Part shown: positions 17,704-27,334 of the stretch, one piece after another
How the letters are laid out: each line of letters starts with the position of its first letter
How positions within the stretch are numbered: position 1 is the stretch's first letter
NCBI RefSeq assembly: GCF_014836875.1
Contig: NZ_JACSQC010000001.1
Span: forward strand, 248,001-312,000
From: Arthrobacter pullicola
GTDB taxonomy: Bacteria; Actinomycetota; Actinomycetes; Actinomycetales; Micrococcaceae
Direction of reading: 5' to 3'
Length of the DNA: 64,000 nt
The notes under the pieces: generated by a model
The model's database searches: none
Told to the model about the DNA's origin: nothing
The model's input: the letters and a program-made list of their open reading frames with translations, nothing else
Translations under genes and position numbers: made by a program

Positions 17704-18957
17704 GTGCCCCAGGTTAACCGGGTGGCCATGCTCTCGCTGCATACCTCTCCACTCGAACAGCCTGGTTCCGGAGACGCGGGCGGAATGAACGTCTACGTGC
17801 GTTCCGTGGCCGTTCAGATGGCGAGGATGGGCGTGCAGGTGGACATCTTCACCCGCGCCTCGGCCCCGGATCAGCCCCCGGCAGTGGAGATCGCTCCGGG
17901 AGCAACGGTTAGGCACATTACCGCCGGACCACGGCGCCGCCTTCCCAAGGAACTGCTGCCGGGGCTGGCTGACGAGCTGGCAGAGGGCATAAGCGCGGCG
18001 GCACGCGGCCTGCGGGAGCAGGGACGGTACGACGTCCTTCACTCTCACTACTGGGTTTCCGGGATTGCCGGACTGTCGCTGGCACGCCAATGGGACGTGC
18101 CCCTGGTCCACACCATGCACACGATGGCACGGGTGAAGAACGTGCAGCTCCAGCCCGGTGAGCGTGCCGAACCAGAGGTCCGGATCCAGGGGGAGCAGGA
18201 CATCGTGGACTCCGCCGCACGTCTGATCGCCAACACCACCACGGAAGCATCGGAACTGGCCACCTGGTACGGAGCTGACGAATCCGCAATCGACGTAGTG
18301 GCCCCCGGCGTCGACCTGGACGTGTTCTCTCCAGGTGGCCGGGCGCTGGCCAAACCGCTGCACGGAATACGCCGGGACGAGTTCCATGTGGTGTTCGCCG
18401 GGCGCATCCAGCGGATGAAGGGTCCGCAGGTGCTGGTTGAGGCTGCCGCCAGGCTTCGGGCCGCCCGCCCGGACATCCCGCTGCGGATCAGCATCCTCGG
18501 TGCCCCGAGCGGATCGGAGGTCCTGGACCTGGAGGCCGCCGTCGCTTCCCTGGGGCTGGAGGGGACGGTTCAGCTGCGTCCGCCGATCGCGGCCGCCGGA
18601 CTGGCCGGGTGGTTCCGTTCCGCCGACGTTGTGGCCGTGCCGTCCTACAGCGAATCCTTCGGCCTGGTGGCACTCGAGGCCCAGGCCTGCGGGACCCCGG
18701 TCATCGCGGCCGACGTCGGTGGACTGCCTAAGGCTGTCAGCTCCGGCCGGACCGGAATCCTGGTCCAGGGGCATGATCCGGCGCGCTGGGCCGCGGAACT
18801 GGAAACTCTTTACGACCATTCGTCCTGGCGTGCCGAGCTCGGCCGTTCCGCTGCTGTGCACGCCCGGGCCTTCGGCTGGCAGCGCACCGCGATGCTCACC
18901 ACGCAGGGCTACCGGCGGGCTGCTGAACAGTCCTCCGCACAGGCCGTCAGGCACTGA
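17704..18957 (+). CDS. mshA: D-inositol-3-phosphate glycosyltransferase
   Basis: 417 aa, GTG start preceded by AAGGGAG. It is a GT-B-fold glycosyltransferase of family 4 with the MshA N-terminal hallmark SLHTSPLEQPGSGDAGGMNV and the C-terminal nucleotide-sugar region YSESFGLVALEAQACGTPV (EX7E pattern). It joins GlcNAc from UDP-GlcNAc to 1L-myo-inositol 1-phosphate, the first step of mycothiol synthesis. The inositol phosphate is made by Ino1, encoded 2 kb downstream on the other strand. Confidence 0.95.
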   Translation: MPQVNRVAMLSLHTSPLEQPGSGDAGGMNVYVRSVAVQMARMGVQVDIFTRASAPDQPPAVEIAPGATVRHITAGPRRRLPKELLPGLADELAEGISAAARGLREQGRYDVLHSHYWVSGIAGLSLARQWDVPLVHTMHTMARVKNVQLQPGERAEPEVRIQGEQDIVDSAARLIANTTTEASELATWYGADESAIDVVAPGVDLDVFSPGGRALAKPLHGIRRDEFHVVFAGRIQRMKGPQVLVEAAARLRAARPDIPLRISILGAPSGSEVLDLEAAVASLGLEGTVQLRPPIAAAGLAGWFRSADVVAVPSYSESFGLVALEAQACGTPVIAADVGGLPKAVSSGRTGILVQGHDPARWAAELETLYDHSSWRAELGRSAAVHARAFGWQRTAMLTTQGYRRAAEQSSAQAVRH

Positions 18958-19016
18958 CACTCCGGCGCGCCCCTGCCCGGATTGACGCATAACGGGGCTG
19001 GTGCGAGCGTTGACCT

Positions 19017-20684
19017 ATGGCCAACGACCTCGACATTTCCCGCGCCGCAACCATGCAGCCCATCACGTCCATCGCTGCCGCCGCCGGTATTCCCGATGAA
19101 GCGCTTGAACTCTACGGCCGGTATAAGGCCAAGGTGGACCCGGACCAGGTGCCGGCCAGGGAGGAAAAGGGCAAGGTTGTTCTGGTCACGGCCATGAGCC
19201 CGACGCCGGCGGGGGAGGGGAAGTCCACCGTAACCGTGGGACTGGGCGACGCCCTGGCACGCACCGGACGCAGGACCGTCATCGCGCTGCGTGAACCGTC
19301 CCTGGGCCCGGTCCTGGGGATGAAGGGCGGCGCGACCGGCGGCGGGTATTCCCAGGTCATTCCGATGGAGGAAATCAACCTCCACTTCACGGGCGACTTC
19401 CACGCCATCACCAGTGCCAACAACGCTCTTGCCGCCTTGGTGGACAACCACATTTTCCAGGGCAACGAGCTCGGCATCGACCCCCGCCGGATCACGTTCC
19501 GCCGCGTCCTGGACATGAATGACCGGGCCCTGCGCAACGTGGTGATCGGACTCGGCGGACCCGGCCAGGGCACACCGCGCGAGGACGGTTTCGACATCAC
19601 GGTCGCGTCCGAGGTGATGGCCATTTTCTGCCTCGCCACCGGAATCGAGGACCTCACCAGCAGGCTCGCCCTGATCACGGTCGGCTACACCTACGACCGG
19701 CGGCCGGTAACCGTCGCGGACCTGGGTGTCCAGGGGGCCATGGCACTGCTGCTCAAGGACGCACTGAAGCCCAACCTGGTGCAGACCATCGCCGGGACAC
19801 CGGCCCTGGTGCACGGCGGGCCCTTTGCGAACATTGCCCATGGCTGCAACTCTGTGATCGCCACGTCCCTGGCACGGGACCTGGCCGACGTCGTTGTGAC
19901 CGAGGCCGGTTTCGGAGCCGATCTGGGGGCGGAGAAGTACATGGATATCACCTCCCGCGCAGCGGACGTGGCACCCGACGCCGTCGTCGTTGTGGCCACC
20001 ATCCGGGCCCTGAAGATGCATGGCGGCGTGCCGCGGGACCGGCTCGATGAACCTAACCCGGCGGGTCTGGAAGCCGGGACCGCCAACCTGCGCCGGCACC
20101 TGCGCAACATTACCAAGTTCGGGCTGAATCCCGTGGTGGCGATCAACCGCTTCACCTCCGATACGCCGCAGGAACTGGACTGGCTGCTGGAGTGGTGTTC
20201 CCAGGAGGGTGTGGAAGCGGCGGTCGCTGATGTGTGGGCCGGCGGCGGCGGTGGTCCCGGCGGGGATGAGCTTGCCGGGAAGGTCCTGGCCGCCCTGGAG
20301 AAACCGTCAGCCTTCAGCCCGCTCTATCCGCTGCAGATGAGCGTGGAGGAGAAGATCCGCACGGTGGTGCAGGAGATCTATGGTGCGGACGACGTCGAGT
20401 TTTCCGTCCCGGCACTGCGCCGGCTTGAGGAAATCAAAGCCAACGGCTGGGAAAATTTCCCCGTTTGCATGGCCAAGACCCAGTATTCGTTCTCCGACGA
20501 TGTTTCGAGGCTCGGTGCGCCGGAAGGCTTCACCGTGCATGTCCGGGACCTGGTGCCGAAGACCGGTGCCGGCTTCATCGTGGCCGTGACCGGCGCGGTG
20601 ATGACCATGCCGGGCCTGCCGAAATCGCCGGCGGCACTGCGCATGGGCGTGGCGCCGGACGGTACGCCGTCGGGCCTGTTCTAG
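19017..20684 (+). CDS. fhs: Formate-tetrahydrofolate ligase
   Basis: 555 aa, standard length. The ATP-binding loop is [18 protein letters not shown], and the [19 protein letters not shown] block is diagnostic. It makes 10-formyl-THF from formate, THF and ATP for purine and formyl-methionyl-tRNA synthesis or one-carbon salvage. The start ATG has a weak ribosome binding site, but the N-terminal length fits the family. A strong terminator follows the stop. Confidence 0.95.
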   Translation: MANDLDISRAATMQPITSIAAAAGIPDEALELYGRYKAKVDPDQVPAREEKGKVVLVTAMSPTPAGEGKSTVTVGLGDALARTGRRTVIALREPSLGPVLGMKGGATGGGYSQVIPMEEINLHFTGDFHAITSANNALAALVDNHIFQGNELGIDPRRITFRRVLDMNDRALRNVVIGLGGPGQGTPREDGFDITVASEVMAIFCLATGIEDLTSRLALITVGYTYDRRPVTVADLGVQGAMALLLKDALKPNLVQTIAGTPALVHGGPFANIAHGCNSVIATSLARDLADVVVTEAGFGADLGAEKYMDITSRAADVAPDAVVVVATIRALKMHGGVPRDRLDEPNPAGLEAGTANLRRHLRNITKFGLNPVVAINRFTSDTPQELDWLLEWCSQEGVEAAVADVWAGGGGGPGGDELAGKVLAALEKPSAFSPLYPLQMSVEEKIRTVVQEIYGADDVEFSVPALRRLEEIKANGWENFPVCMAKTQYSFSDDVSRLGAPEGFTVHVRDLVPKTGAGFIVAVTGAVMTMPGLPKSPAALRMGVAPDGTPSGLF

Positions 20685-20709
20685 GCCTTCCGAAGCCTCT
20701 CGGAACAGC

Positions 20710-20746
20710 AAAAAGGTGGTCCTCCCGCTGGGAGGGCCACCTTTTT
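20710..20746. terminator. Bidirectional intrinsic terminator between fhs and ino1
   Basis: A stem AAAAAGGTGG-CCTCCC / GGGAGG-CCACCTTTTT with a 3-nt loop and a single mismatch, flanked by A5 on one side and T5 on the other, so it can stop transcription of both convergent genes. Confidence 0.93.
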
Positions 20747-20775
20747 GCCGGTTTGTTGAGCTTGGCGAGCGGGGC

Positions 20776-21861
20776 CTAGCGCTCGACCTCGCCGCGGATG
20801 AACTGCTCCACCTTGTCGCGGGCAATGTCATCGTTGTACTGCTCCGGCGGGGACTTCATGAAGTAGCTCGACGCCGAGAGGATCGGACCGCCAACACCGC
20901 GGTCCAGGGCGATCTTCGCCGCACGCACGGCGTCGATGATGACGCCGGCGGAGTTGGGGGAGTCCCAGACTTCCAGCTTGTACTCAAGGGAGACCGGGGC
21001 ATCGCCGAAGTTACGGCCCTCCAGGCGGACGAAGGCCCACTTGCGGTCATCGAGCCAGGCGACGAAGTCCGAGGGACCGATGTGCACGTCGTTCTCGGAG
21101 AGATCGGCCTCCACATTGGAGGTAACGGCCTGGGTCTTGGAAATCTTCTTCGACTCCAGCCGTTCCCGCTCCAGCATGTTCTTGAAGTCCATGTTGCCGC
21201 CGACGTTGAGCTGGTAGGTGCGGTCCAGCGTGACGCCACGGTCTTCGAAGAGCTTGGCCATCACGCGGTGGGTGATGGTGGCGCCGATCTGGCTCTTGAT
21301 GTCATCGCCGACGATCGGAACACCGGCGGCAGTGAACTTATCCGCCCACTCCTTCGTGCCGGCGATGAAGACCGGCAGTGCGTTCACGAACGCCACGCCG
21401 GCGTCGATGGCGCACTGGGCGTAGAACTTGGCCGCAGCCTCGGAACCGACCGGCAGGTAGCAGACCATTACATCGACGTCGGCCGCTTTCAGCTCAGCCA
21501 CAACGTCCACCGGTTCCTCATCGGATTCGGTGATGGTTTCGCGGTAGTACTTGCCCAGGCCGTCCAGGGTGTGGCCGCGCTGGACCTTGACGCCCGTGTC
21601 CGGAACGTCGCAGATCTTAATCGTATTGTTTTCGCTTGCGCCGATGGCGTCTGCGAGGTCCAGTCCGACCTTCTTCGCGTCGACGTCGAATGCGGCTGCG
21701 AACTGCACATCGTTGACGTGGTACTTGCCGAACTGGACATGCATCAGGCCCGGGACGCTTGCTTTCGGGTCGGCATCGCGGTAGTAACGGACGCCCTGCA
21801 CCAGCGATGCAGCACAGTTTCCAACACCAACGATTGCCACCCGGATGGGGTTCTTTGCCAC
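20776..21861 (-). CDS. ino1: Inositol-3-phosphate synthase
   Basis: 361 aa from the GTG at 21861, preceded by AAAGGAG. The short actinobacterial/archaeal type is expected to be about 360 residues. It has an NAD-binding [13 protein letters not shown] start and a substrate-binding core around [10 protein letters not shown] and [15 protein letters not shown]. It converts glucose 6-phosphate to 1D-myo-inositol 3-phosphate (= 1L-myo-inositol 1-phosphate), feeding mycothiol and phosphatidylinositol synthesis. In Mycobacterium it also lies in the rpsF/dnaB region. Confidence 0.95.
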   Translation of the reverse strand: MAKNPIRVAIVGVGNCAASLVQGVRYYRDADPKASVPGLMHVQFGKYHVNDVQFAAAFDVDAKKVGLDLADAIGASENNTIKICDVPDTGVKVQRGHTLDGLGKYYRETITESDEEPVDVVAELKAADVDVMVCYLPVGSEAAAKFYAQCAIDAGVAFVNALPVFIAGTKEWADKFTAAGVPIVGDDIKSQIGATITHRVMAKLFEDRGVTLDRTYQLNVGGNMDFKNMLERERLESKKISKTQAVTSNVEADLSENDVHIGPSDFVAWLDDRKWAFVRLEGRNFGDAPVSLEYKLEVWDSPNSAGVIIDAVRAAKIALDRGVGGPILSASSYFMKSPPEQYNDDIARDKVEQFIRGEVER

Positions 21862-22044
21862 TGTTCTCCTTTGAAGACATTCATATGCCGCCGCACGCGG
21901 CGCAGGCAACGGCCTCAGTCTACTTTGTTAATTCGGTCACATGAGGCCCCGGTTACACACAGCCAGGCCTGGCGGCTCCGTCCGGCAGCCGCAGGCCTCC
22001 CGGCGGCAGCCGGGTCACTGAACGGATTTCACCCCCACAGAACC

Positions 22045-22082
22045 GGGAAAACGTCACTGAAGTGGGAAAACGTCACTGAAGT
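22045..22082. repeat. 19-bp tandem direct duplication at the lysE 3' end
   Basis: GGGAAAACGTCACTGAAGT occurs twice head to tail (22045-22063, 22064-22082), and a third partial copy (GAGAAAACG) follows. The second copy covers the last codons and stop of the LysE-type gene, so the duplication probably arose from the gene end. Confidence 0.9.
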
Positions 22083-22714
22083 GAGAAAACGACGGCGGCA
22101 GCGCCCAGGAGCGTCACGGTCGCGTGCCCTGCCACCGAGAGGCTCCGCTGCACCGCTGCGCTGGCCCGGTCCCGCAGGCAGGCACCGGCGAAAACAAGTC
22201 CCAGCTGCCAGGCGAGGGAGCTCAGTGCCACCCCCGCGATGAACGCGGCCGGACCGGCAGGAGGTGCGAGGAGGTCCTGCAGGCCGGCGGCCAGGGCCGC
22301 GAAATACAGCAGGGTCACCGGGTTGACTGCGGTCAGGGCAAGGAAGAGCATGAACCGGCTCCTGCTCCGGCGCTTGGCGGGTTCCGGCGCCGGGGCACCG
22401 GTGGGACCCGGACCCTGGGTGCCCCGCCAGGTCCGGCGGATGCCCGCCAGGCCCAGCACCAGGAGCGCCGTGCCACCTGCCACGGCCGGCAGGGCGCCCC
22501 AGGACGCAACGAGGGGCGCGGCAGCGGCACCGGCGAGGACGGCCAGGGCACAGTACGCCGCATCAACGAGTGCGACGGCGAAGGCCCCCGGGGCTGCCGC
22601 CCGGAACCCAGCCGCGAGCCCTTCGCGCAGCAGCAGGATCCCGATGGCTCCCAGGGGTGCGGCCACGCCGAACCCGGCGAGGATGCCTCCGGCCAGGGAT
22701 CTAAGAACGTCCAT
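22073..22714 (-). CDS. LysE/ArgO-family amino-acid exporter
   Basis: 213 aa, about six hydrophobic segments, with the family start GILAGFGVAAPLGAIGILLLREG (G-P-G-like glycine-rich first helix). LysE-family proteins export basic or other amino acids or homoserine lactones. It is divergent from an Lrp-type regulator gene 68 bp away, an arrangement like lysE-lysG or argO with its regulator, so export is probably induced by an amino acid. The substrate is unknown. Confidence 0.87.
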   Translation of the reverse strand: MDVLRSLAGGILAGFGVAAPLGAIGILLLREGLAAGFRAAAPGAFAVALVDAAYCALAVLAGAAAAPLVASWGALPAVAGGTALLVLGLAGIRRTWRGTQGPGPTGAPAPEPAKRRSRSRFMLFLALTAVNPVTLLYFAALAAGLQDLLAPPAGPAAFIAGVALSSLAWQLGLVFAGACLRDRASAAVQRSLSVAGHATVTLLGAAAVVFSLQ

Positions 22715-22782
22715 TCCAGCACTGTGCGGCTCACTGGGGCACTGGACCTCCCTTTGAGCAGTGTGGTGGTTAGAATCGCGGC

Positions 22783-23202
22783 GTGGACAGTACAGACAGC
22801 AAAATACTCGGCATCCTGCAGCGCGAAGCGCGGATCACCTACAGTGAGCTGGGACGCCGGGTCGGCCTGAGCACCAACGCAGCCGCGGCCCGCGTCCGCC
22901 GGTTGGAAACCAGCGGGGTGATCCTCGGCTACCGGGCAATCCTGGGTTCGGAGGCCCCGGAAGCAGGTCCCGGGCTGCAGGCGTTCATCGATGTGCGGCT
23001 CAAGCCGGAGACGGAGTCACGCTCATTCCTGGAGTGGTCCCGGAATGACCCGGCCGTCCAGGATGCGGTGCATGTGACGGGCCCCTATGACTATCTCCTG
23101 CGGGTCAGCGTCCCCACCATGAAGGCACTGGATGAGCTCCTGCACCGGCTCAAAACGGGCTCCGGGGCGATCCAGACCCAGACCAGGCTGGCTCTGCGCT
23201 GA
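22783..23202 (+). CDS. Lrp/AsnC-family transcriptional regulator
   Basis: 139 aa. The N-terminal helix-turn-helix (DSKILGILQREARITYSELG, then NAAAARVRRLE) is followed by an RAM amino-acid-binding domain. TAGAAT (22771-22776) lies six bases before the GTG, and there is no Shine-Dalgarno, so the mRNA is probably leaderless. It likely regulates the divergent LysE-type exporter and itself. Confidence 0.9.
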   Translation: MDSTDSKILGILQREARITYSELGRRVGLSTNAAAARVRRLETSGVILGYRAILGSEAPEAGPGLQAFIDVRLKPETESRSFLEWSRNDPAVQDAVHVTGPYDYLLRVSVPTMKALDELLHRLKTGSGAIQTQTRLALR

Positions 23203-23228
23203 ATCCGGGCGCCTGCATACTGGTAGGC

Positions 23229-24674
23229 ATGGATCCCAAGCTCCGCCGGCGGCCGCTGCGCATCGTCGTCCCCAGCCGAAACGACCGGCTGCTGCGCCGC
23301 TTCACCGAAGTCATCGGCGGGCCGCTGGGCCGGTTCACCGCCCCGGGAGTAGTTTCCCCGGGCTTCTTCACCGTGGAGCGCGTGCTCATCCTGATGACCA
23401 CCGGCGCCGCCCTGATCGCCCTCCTGGCCAAAACCCCCTGCCGGCTCAGCGGCTGGTCCAACGCCTTCTACATGGCCTGCTACTCCGACTGGCCGGCGCT
23501 CTTCAGCGCACGCGGCCTGGGGGAGGGGGTCTACCCGTTCATCAGTGCGGGCTCCGAATTCGAGTATCCCGTGCTGCTGGGACTGCTGGCCGGTTTTGTG
23601 GCCTGGCTGGTACCGGCGGGTGCCGAGTCCCGCGGACTGGTGTATTTCGACCTGAACGCCGTCTTCGCCACCATCGCCTGGATCGTGACTGTCGTGGCGA
23701 CCATGCGGATCGCCAACCGGCGTCCCTGGGATGCTGCGATGGTGGCTGTGGCCCCGGCGGTGATCCTGTCCATCTACATCAACTGGGATATCTGGGCCGT
23801 GATGCTCGCGGCGCTCGGAATGCTGGCGTTCGCACGGAACAAGCCGGTGGCGGCGGGTATTTTTCTAGGCCTGGGGACGGCCTTGAAGCTTTATCCGGTG
23901 CTGATCCTCGGTGCCGTGCTGGTCCTGGCACTGCGGACACTGAAGTTCCGGGCCGCACTGCTGGCCATCGCAGCCACCGCGGGGACCTGGCTGGTGGTCA
24001 ACGTGCCCTTTATGCTGCGGGACTATCCGGGCTGGAAACACTTCTATGAGTTCTCCCGGGACCGCGGCTCGGGGAACTCCAGCGTCTGGCAGGCCTGGGA
24101 CATAACCTTTCCCGAGCGGGCCGTCAGTCCGGAATTCATCACCTTCTGGGCGTACTTCCTGTTCGCCCTGGCCTGCGCGGGGATTGCCCTCCTTGCCCTG
24201 GCAGCACCCCGCAGGCCCCGGCTGGCCCAGCTCGCGTTCCTGATCGTTGCCGCGTTCATCCTCACCAACAAGGTTTACTCCCCGCAGTTCGTGCTCTGGC
24301 TGGTCCCCCTGCTGGCCCTGGCCCGGCCGCGCTGGCGGGACTTCCTCATCTGGCAGTTCTTCGAGGTGATGCACTGGTGGGCCATCTGGCTGTACCTGGC
24401 CGCCATGGCCAGCGGCGGTCCGCCGGAGAACAACCTGGACTCCGGGTGGTTCGTCCTTTCGGTCATTGGACATATGGGAGCCACCCTGTACCTGATGGGC
24501 CGCGTCGTGGGGGACATCCTGGACCCGCGGACAGATCCGGTACGCCGGATGGACATCGACGATCCCCAGGGCGGGCCTTTCGACCATGCAGCGGACCGCT
24601 GGCGGATCGGGGTCCGCCGCCGCCCTCGGGTACCCTTGGAAACGGACGAAGCCCCGGCGAAAGAAGCATTGTGA
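23229..24674 (+). CDS. GT87-family (DUF2029) polyprenyl-phosphate glycosyltransferase-like membrane protein
   Basis: 481 aa with about ten to twelve membrane helices and a cytoplasmic tail of about 55 residues. It corresponds in family and neighbourhood to mycobacterial Rv0051, near ino1 and rpsF. GT87 enzymes use polyprenyl-phosphate-mannose to build envelope glycolipids. An early extracytoplasmic loop carries aspartates as expected for GT-C folds (YSDWPALFSARGLGEG). The stop overlaps the GTG of the next gene, so the following FemX-like protein is co-translated. Confidence 0.78.
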   Translation: MDPKLRRRPLRIVVPSRNDRLLRRFTEVIGGPLGRFTAPGVVSPGFFTVERVLILMTTGAALIALLAKTPCRLSGWSNAFYMACYSDWPALFSARGLGEGVYPFISAGSEFEYPVLLGLLAGFVAWLVPAGAESRGLVYFDLNAVFATIAWIVTVVATMRIANRRPWDAAMVAVAPAVILSIYINWDIWAVMLAALGMLAFARNKPVAAGIFLGLGTALKLYPVLILGAVLVLALRTLKFRAALLAIAATAGTWLVVNVPFMLRDYPGWKHFYEFSRDRGSGNSSVWQAWDITFPERAVSPEFITFWAYFLFALACAGIALLALAAPRRPRLAQLAFLIVAAFILTNKVYSPQFVLWLVPLLALARPRWRDFLIWQFFEVMHWWAIWLYLAAMASGGPPENNLDSGWFVLSVIGHMGATLYLMGRVVGDILDPRTDPVRRMDIDDPQGGPFDHAADRWRIGVRRRPRVPLETDEAPAKEAL

Positions 24675-25750
24675 CCCCCGCTCCCTACCGATTCCAGCAG
24701 TTGTCCCGTGAGGACTTCGATGCGCTGGCGGACCGGCATCCCGACGTCGTCATACCGCTGGAGCAGACCCCGTACTGGGCGGATTTCGAGACCCGGCTGG
24801 GCCGTGAGCCCTATGGCATCTGGGCGTATTACGACGGCGGCAAGCTGGTCGCCACCGCCAGTTTCCTGCGCTCCTCCCGGCGCTTCCGCCCTTCCCTGGT
24901 TGCCGTCAACGGCCCCACCTGGTTCACCGAGCGGACACCGGAGGCCGAAGCCAGGCTGGTGCAGACCGTGCAGGACCAGTTCCGGGCTGATCCAGGCGTG
25001 GACCCGCTGTACGTCCGCATGCAGGTGGAGCACCCCCAGCCGCCGGTCTCCGGACCGCTGGAACACGGCTGGTACGAACGTGAAATCGTGGTCGACCTGG
25101 CTCCGGAGAAGGAGAAAATCTTCGCCGGGTTCCGCCCGAACGCCCGCAACCTGATCCGCAAGGCAGAGAAGCTGGGCGTGGAAGTGCGCACCGTGGAGCG
25201 GGAGCAATGGACCACGGTCTTCCGCACCGAACTGTTCCCGATCATGCAGGAAACCGCGGCGCGAGACGGGTTCTCCAGCTTCGATTCAGCGTTTTACGAA
25301 ACGCTGCTGGACGAGCTCGGCGACTACCTGCGCCTGATGGTCGCCTACGTCGAGGGCAAACCGGTCTCCTGGCTGATCACCACCGAATACCGCGGCTACG
25401 CCGTCTACTATTTCGCCGCCAGTTCCCGGGACGCCCGCAAGACCAACGCCCCCTACCTGCTGCTCTGGGAAGCCTTCAAGGTGCTCAAAGACGCCGGAAA
25501 CACCGCGTGCGGGCTGACCGGCATCGAAAGCGAGAATTACCCTTCGCTGGCGAACGTCACCACCTTCAAACGGAACTTCTCCAAGGCCATCGTCACCGTT
25601 CCCACCACCTATGACATTCCGCTGCAGCCGGTCCGCTACCGGGTCCTGGCCAGTGCACTGCGGGTCCGGCGGGAAGCCCCGGGGGCCGTCAAAGCAGCCC
25701 TGGGACGCGTGAAGAATCTGCCTGCCGCCGTGAAGGCACGCCGTGACTGA
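24671..25750 (+). CDS. FemX/FemAB-like peptidoglycan aminoacyltransferase (GNAT fold)
   Basis: 359 aa from the GTG at 24671 that overlaps the previous stop (GTGA). It has a tandem GNAT-like architecture: the first half with TPYWADFETRLGREPYGIW, the second with FRPNARNLIRKAEKLGVEV and YYFAASSRDARKTNAPYLLLWEAFK, blocks typical of lipid II : aminoacyl-tRNA transferases. Such enzymes add interpeptide-bridge residues to peptidoglycan precursors in the cytoplasm. Arthrobacter-type walls have Ala/Ser/Thr bridges, which fits. The amino acid added cannot be told. Confidence 0.82.
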   Translation: MTPAPYRFQQLSREDFDALADRHPDVVIPLEQTPYWADFETRLGREPYGIWAYYDGGKLVATASFLRSSRRFRPSLVAVNGPTWFTERTPEAEARLVQTVQDQFRADPGVDPLYVRMQVEHPQPPVSGPLEHGWYEREIVVDLAPEKEKIFAGFRPNARNLIRKAEKLGVEVRTVEREQWTTVFRTELFPIMQETAARDGFSSFDSAFYETLLDELGDYLRLMVAYVEGKPVSWLITTEYRGYAVYYFAASSRDARKTNAPYLLLWEAFKVLKDAGNTACGLTGIESENYPSLANVTTFKRNFSKAIVTVPTTYDIPLQPVRYRVLASALRVRREAPGAVKAALGRVKNLPAAVKARRD

Positions 25751-27185
25751 TGTGACCGTGGTGGGAGCCGGGCCGAACGGATTGGCCGCAGCCGTGACCA
25801 TGGCGCGCGCCGGACTTTCCGTGCGGGTCATCGAAGCTGCGCCAACCGCGGGCGGGGGAACCCGCACCCAGGAACTGATGCAGCCCGGGCACCTCCACGA
25901 TGTTTGTTCAGCTGTCCATCCGATGGCGCTGGCAGCTCCGTTTTTCCGCCGCTTCGGTCTGGCCGAGCGGATCCGGCTTGCTGTTCCGGAGGCGTCCTAC
26001 GCCCAGCCCCTCGACGGCGGACGGGCCGCCGTCGCCTACCGCAGCCTGGAGCGCACCATCCTGGGACTGGGACCGGACGGTCCGGCCTTCGGCCGGCTGA
26101 TGCGCCCGCTGGTCAAGCATTCCGAAGCCATCACCGCCACGCTGATGAACCCGCTGCTGAGCATCCCGCGTCATCCGGCCGCGGCCCTGCGGTTGGGCCT
26201 GGCAGCCCTGGAACAGGGAAGCCCCGCCTGGAACCGCAGGTTCTCCGGGGACGCGGCTCCGGCACTGCTGACCGGGGTCATGGCCCACCCAGTGGGGCGG
26301 ATGCCCTCCCTCCCCTCGGCCGGTGCCGGACTGCTCCTGGCCGTACTGGCCCACACCGTGGGCTGGGCCCTTCCCGAAGGCGGCTCCCAGGCCATTGCCG
26401 ATGCGATGACGGCGGACCTGCGGCAGCACGGGGGAGAGCTGGAAACCGGGCACCAGGTGGATTCCCTTGCGGAACTCGGCTCCCGGGCCGTGATCCTGGA
26501 TACTTCGCCGGCGGGGCTGCTGCGCCTGGCCGGAGACCGGCTTCCGGCCCGGTACGCGCACCGTTTGGAGAAGTTCCGCTATGGCAACGCTGCCTGCAAG
26601 GTGGACTTCATCCTCTCGGGACCGGTGCCCTGGTCCAATCCGGAAATCGCCGCCGCCGGAACCGTGCACCTGGGCGGAACCCGGGCCGAAACCGCAGCGT
26701 CCGAAGCGGAGGTCGCCTCCGGCCGGCACCCGGAACGCCCGTACGTACTGCTTTCCCAGCCCAGCGGCTTCGATTCCACGCGCGCACCGGACGGCCGGCA
26801 GATCCTCTGGTCCTACTGCCACGTCCCGGCAGGATCGGAGCGGGACATGACCGAGGCGGTCACGGCCCAGATCGAGCGTTTTGCTCCGGGATTCCGGGAC
26901 CTCATCGTGGAGTCACAGGCAACGACGGCGGCAGGCCTTGCCGCGTACAACGAGAACTATGTGGGCGGAGACTTCGGTGCCGGTGCGGTGACCCTGCCCC
27001 AGATGATCCGGCGCCCCGTGGCTTCCCCGGCGCCCTGGGCCACCCCGCTGCCCGGGGTCTATCTGTGTTCGGCGTCCACTCCGCCCGGGCCCGGCGTCCA
27101 CGGGATGGGCGGTTTCCATGCCGCCTCCCTGGCCCTGCGCCAGGTCTTTGGCCTTTCAGTGCCGGACCTCGCTCCTGGCCGCTGA
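25743..27185 (+). CDS. Phytoene-desaturase-like NAD(P)/FAD-dependent oxidoreductase
   Basis: 480 aa. The FAD motif GAGPNGLAAAVTMARAGLSV is at the N-terminus, with a conserved IEAAPTAGGGTRTQEL turn, and the C-terminus has the family's GVYLCSASTPPGPGVHGMGG segment. This broad family includes carotenoid desaturases and retinol saturase-like enzymes. The GTG start overlaps the FemX-like gene by 8 bp. With GT87 and FemX-like genes upstream, an isoprenoid or lipid-carrier substrate is possible but unproven. Confidence 0.8.
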   Translation: MTDVTVVGAGPNGLAAAVTMARAGLSVRVIEAAPTAGGGTRTQELMQPGHLHDVCSAVHPMALAAPFFRRFGLAERIRLAVPEASYAQPLDGGRAAVAYRSLERTILGLGPDGPAFGRLMRPLVKHSEAITATLMNPLLSIPRHPAAALRLGLAALEQGSPAWNRRFSGDAAPALLTGVMAHPVGRMPSLPSAGAGLLLAVLAHTVGWALPEGGSQAIADAMTADLRQHGGELETGHQVDSLAELGSRAVILDTSPAGLLRLAGDRLPARYAHRLEKFRYGNAACKVDFILSGPVPWSNPEIAAAGTVHLGGTRAETAASEAEVASGRHPERPYVLLSQPSGFDSTRAPDGRQILWSYCHVPAGSERDMTEAVTAQIERFAPGFRDLIVESQATTAAGLAAYNENYVGGDFGAGAVTLPQMIRRPVASPAPWATPLPGVYLCSASTPPGPGVHGMGGFHAASLALRQVFGLSVPDLAPGR

Positions 27186-27334
27186 CGGCCTAGCGGGCAA
27201 CGGCTTCCCCAGGATGCGTGGCCACGGGAAGGGCCGTGCCGCGCCGCCGGGAAACCGGCGTCCACAGCCTGTATCTTGAATAGGTGCCGCCGCTGCTGAG
27301 GGCGGCTGCCAGAGCTTAGCCGGGGGATTAACCG

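Noticed and set aside
17647-18990. Long minus-strand open frame opposite mshA
   Set aside because: It is the antisense of mshA, whose motifs are diagnostic.
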